This document shows, piece by piece, positions 63,381-64,000 of a stretch of DNA of 64,000 nucleotides (position 1 is the stretch's first letter; each line of letters begins with the position of its first letter). This DNA comes from Paenibacillus alkalitolerans (lineage in GTDB: Bacteria > Bacillota > Bacilli > Paenibacillales > YIM-B00363): positions 62,001 through 126,000 of the forward strand of contig NZ_JAEMXM010000005.1 in assembly GCF_016482785.1 (NCBI RefSeq). The letters run 5' to 3'. The translations under genes were made by a program, and so were the position numbers. The notes under the pieces are model-generated. The model did not search any database. It saw only the letters and a program-made list of their open reading frames with translations, and was not told the origin of the DNA.

Positions 63381-63658
63381 CAGCACCGTGGATTGGGGCA
63401 GGGGAAGATTCGCCGGAGAACGGATAACCCTGCTCCAACATTCCGCATCGTTTGCTAATGTAACCTGTGATTCGTTTTTAGGAGGTGATGTTTATGTAGT
63501 ATCAGACAGTGCGTAAGCTCCTGCTAAAGAAGTTCTTCATCATTAGGGAGGGATTCCGGAACAAATCTTCGTTAAATTGGAAGCGTTTTATGGATTCCAA
63601 TATTTAACACCGATCGCAGATGTCATCGAAGATCATTACTATGAGTGGGGGAGTACAA
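63381..63658 (+). promoter_or_regulatory. Leader of the third lyase gene with extended Shine-Dalgarno
   Basis: No gene seen. AGGAGGTGAT (63480-63489) is followed by ATG TTT ATG TAG (63488-63499), so only a three-codon frame could be translated. This resembles the extended ribosome-binding sequence in the leader at 43315 and may stabilise the mRNA or stall ribosomes. Confidence 0.35.
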
Positions 63659-64000
63659 ATGAAGTTCGCGAAATGGCCGCATAGTGGAAGGACATCCAGA
63701 CGCATTTGGGCCATTGTTCTTTCCATTAGCATGATTTCAACAATTCTGCCTCTATCAATGGGAGTATTAGCGGCAGAAACATCGGCAGAATCGATTTTTA
63801 CGGATTATCAACCGACGATTAGCGAGGTTGTCGACGAGAGCGGTTTCAAACATCCCGGCGTCGGTTTGACCAAGGATATTCTTGAAAATGTAAGGACACA
63901 GGTTCGGGCGCAAAAAGAACCTTGGAATACATATTTTAATCACATGCTGTATTCTCCAACCGCCGCTAAGTCCATCAGTATCAGCAACCAGAGCCGCACC
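63659..64000 (+). CDS. Secreted alginate-lyase-like protein, N-terminal part (3' end outside window)
   Basis: 114 codons from ATG 63659 (GGGGGAG upstream) run off the window. A signal peptide ends near residue 39 (VLAA/ETSAES). The mature start matches the giant protein at 7708 closely (SGFKHPGVGLTK, VRTQVRAQKEPWNTYFN), so this is the first part of an alginate-lyase superfamily catalytic domain. Position after lipoprotein, permeases and GH28-like hydrolase repeats the gene order of the first cassette. Whether it has the same module tail cannot be seen. Confidence 0.9.
   Translation, partial: MKFAKWPHSGRTSRRIWAIVLSISMISTILPLSMGVLAAETSAESIFTDYQPTISEVVDESGFKHPGVGLTKDILENVRTQVRAQKEPWNTYFNHMLYSPTAAKSISISNQSRT

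Noticed and set aside
1-64000. CRISPR arrays, prophage genes, complete insertion sequences or rRNA genes
   Set aside because: Looked for regular spaced repeats, integrase or transposase frames and rRNA signatures; none seen beyond the intron and tRNA remnants.

Overview
The window looks like a carbohydrate-foraging accessory region from a Paenibacillus-like Gram-positive bacterium. Support for this includes strong AGGAGG ribosome sites, YesM/YesN two-component systems, CUT1 sugar transporters of the Lpl/Ytc type without their own ATPase, Firmicutes lipoboxes, very large secreted multidomain enzymes ending in FIMAH-type C-terminal domains, and a group IIC intron scar. Genus is inferred from gene style only; no rRNA or marker gene is present.

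Layout. (A) 1-13359: a truncated YesM kinase and YesN regulator, then an operon of solute-binding lipoprotein, two permeases, a cytoplasmic GH28-like hydrolase and a 1883-residue secreted alginate-lyase-like protein. (B) 13360-20860: a second giant secreted protein (2329 residues) whose N-terminal ~850 residues I cannot assign. (C) 20916-29736: a GH42 beta-galactosidase divergent from an AraC regulator, a membrane-bound AraC regulator, a group IIC intron remnant, two Gfo/Idh/MocA dehydrogenases and a short AraC regulator. (D) 29777-35772, minus strand: another lipoprotein-permease-permease operon with a membrane AraC regulator. (E) 35773-36531: gene-free scar with a tRNA-Ala remnant and a dehydrogenase fragment. 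(F) 36532-47394: permease-permease-lipoprotein operon, GH97-like glycosidase, AraC regulator, a second alginate-lyase-like protein with a beta-trefoil lectin tail, and a second GH28-like hydrolase. (G) 47526-54532: YesM/YesN plus lipoprotein and two permeases. (H) 54874-64000: YesM/YesN, lipoprotein, two permeases, third GH28-like hydrolase and the start of a third alginate-lyase-like protein, cut by the window end.

Segments A, G and H are paralogous copies of one cassette. Their lipoprotein promoters share a conserved activated-promoter element, and each has a stem-loop between the lipoprotein and first permease genes. The simplest model is that secreted, substrate-tethering lyases cut a polysaccharide, oligosaccharides enter through the transporters, and cytoplasmic GH28-like, GH42 and GH97 enzymes plus dehydrogenases finish breakdown. 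The lyase and GH28-like folds suggest a uronic-acid-containing, possibly galactose-decorated polymer, but the substrate is not proven by sequence.

Non-coding signals recorded here include a 69-base near-identical promoter segment in front of two secreted-enzyme genes, extended Shine-Dalgarno sequences in long leaders, two copies of a composite palindromic repeat, and a hairpin repeated after the two giant genes.
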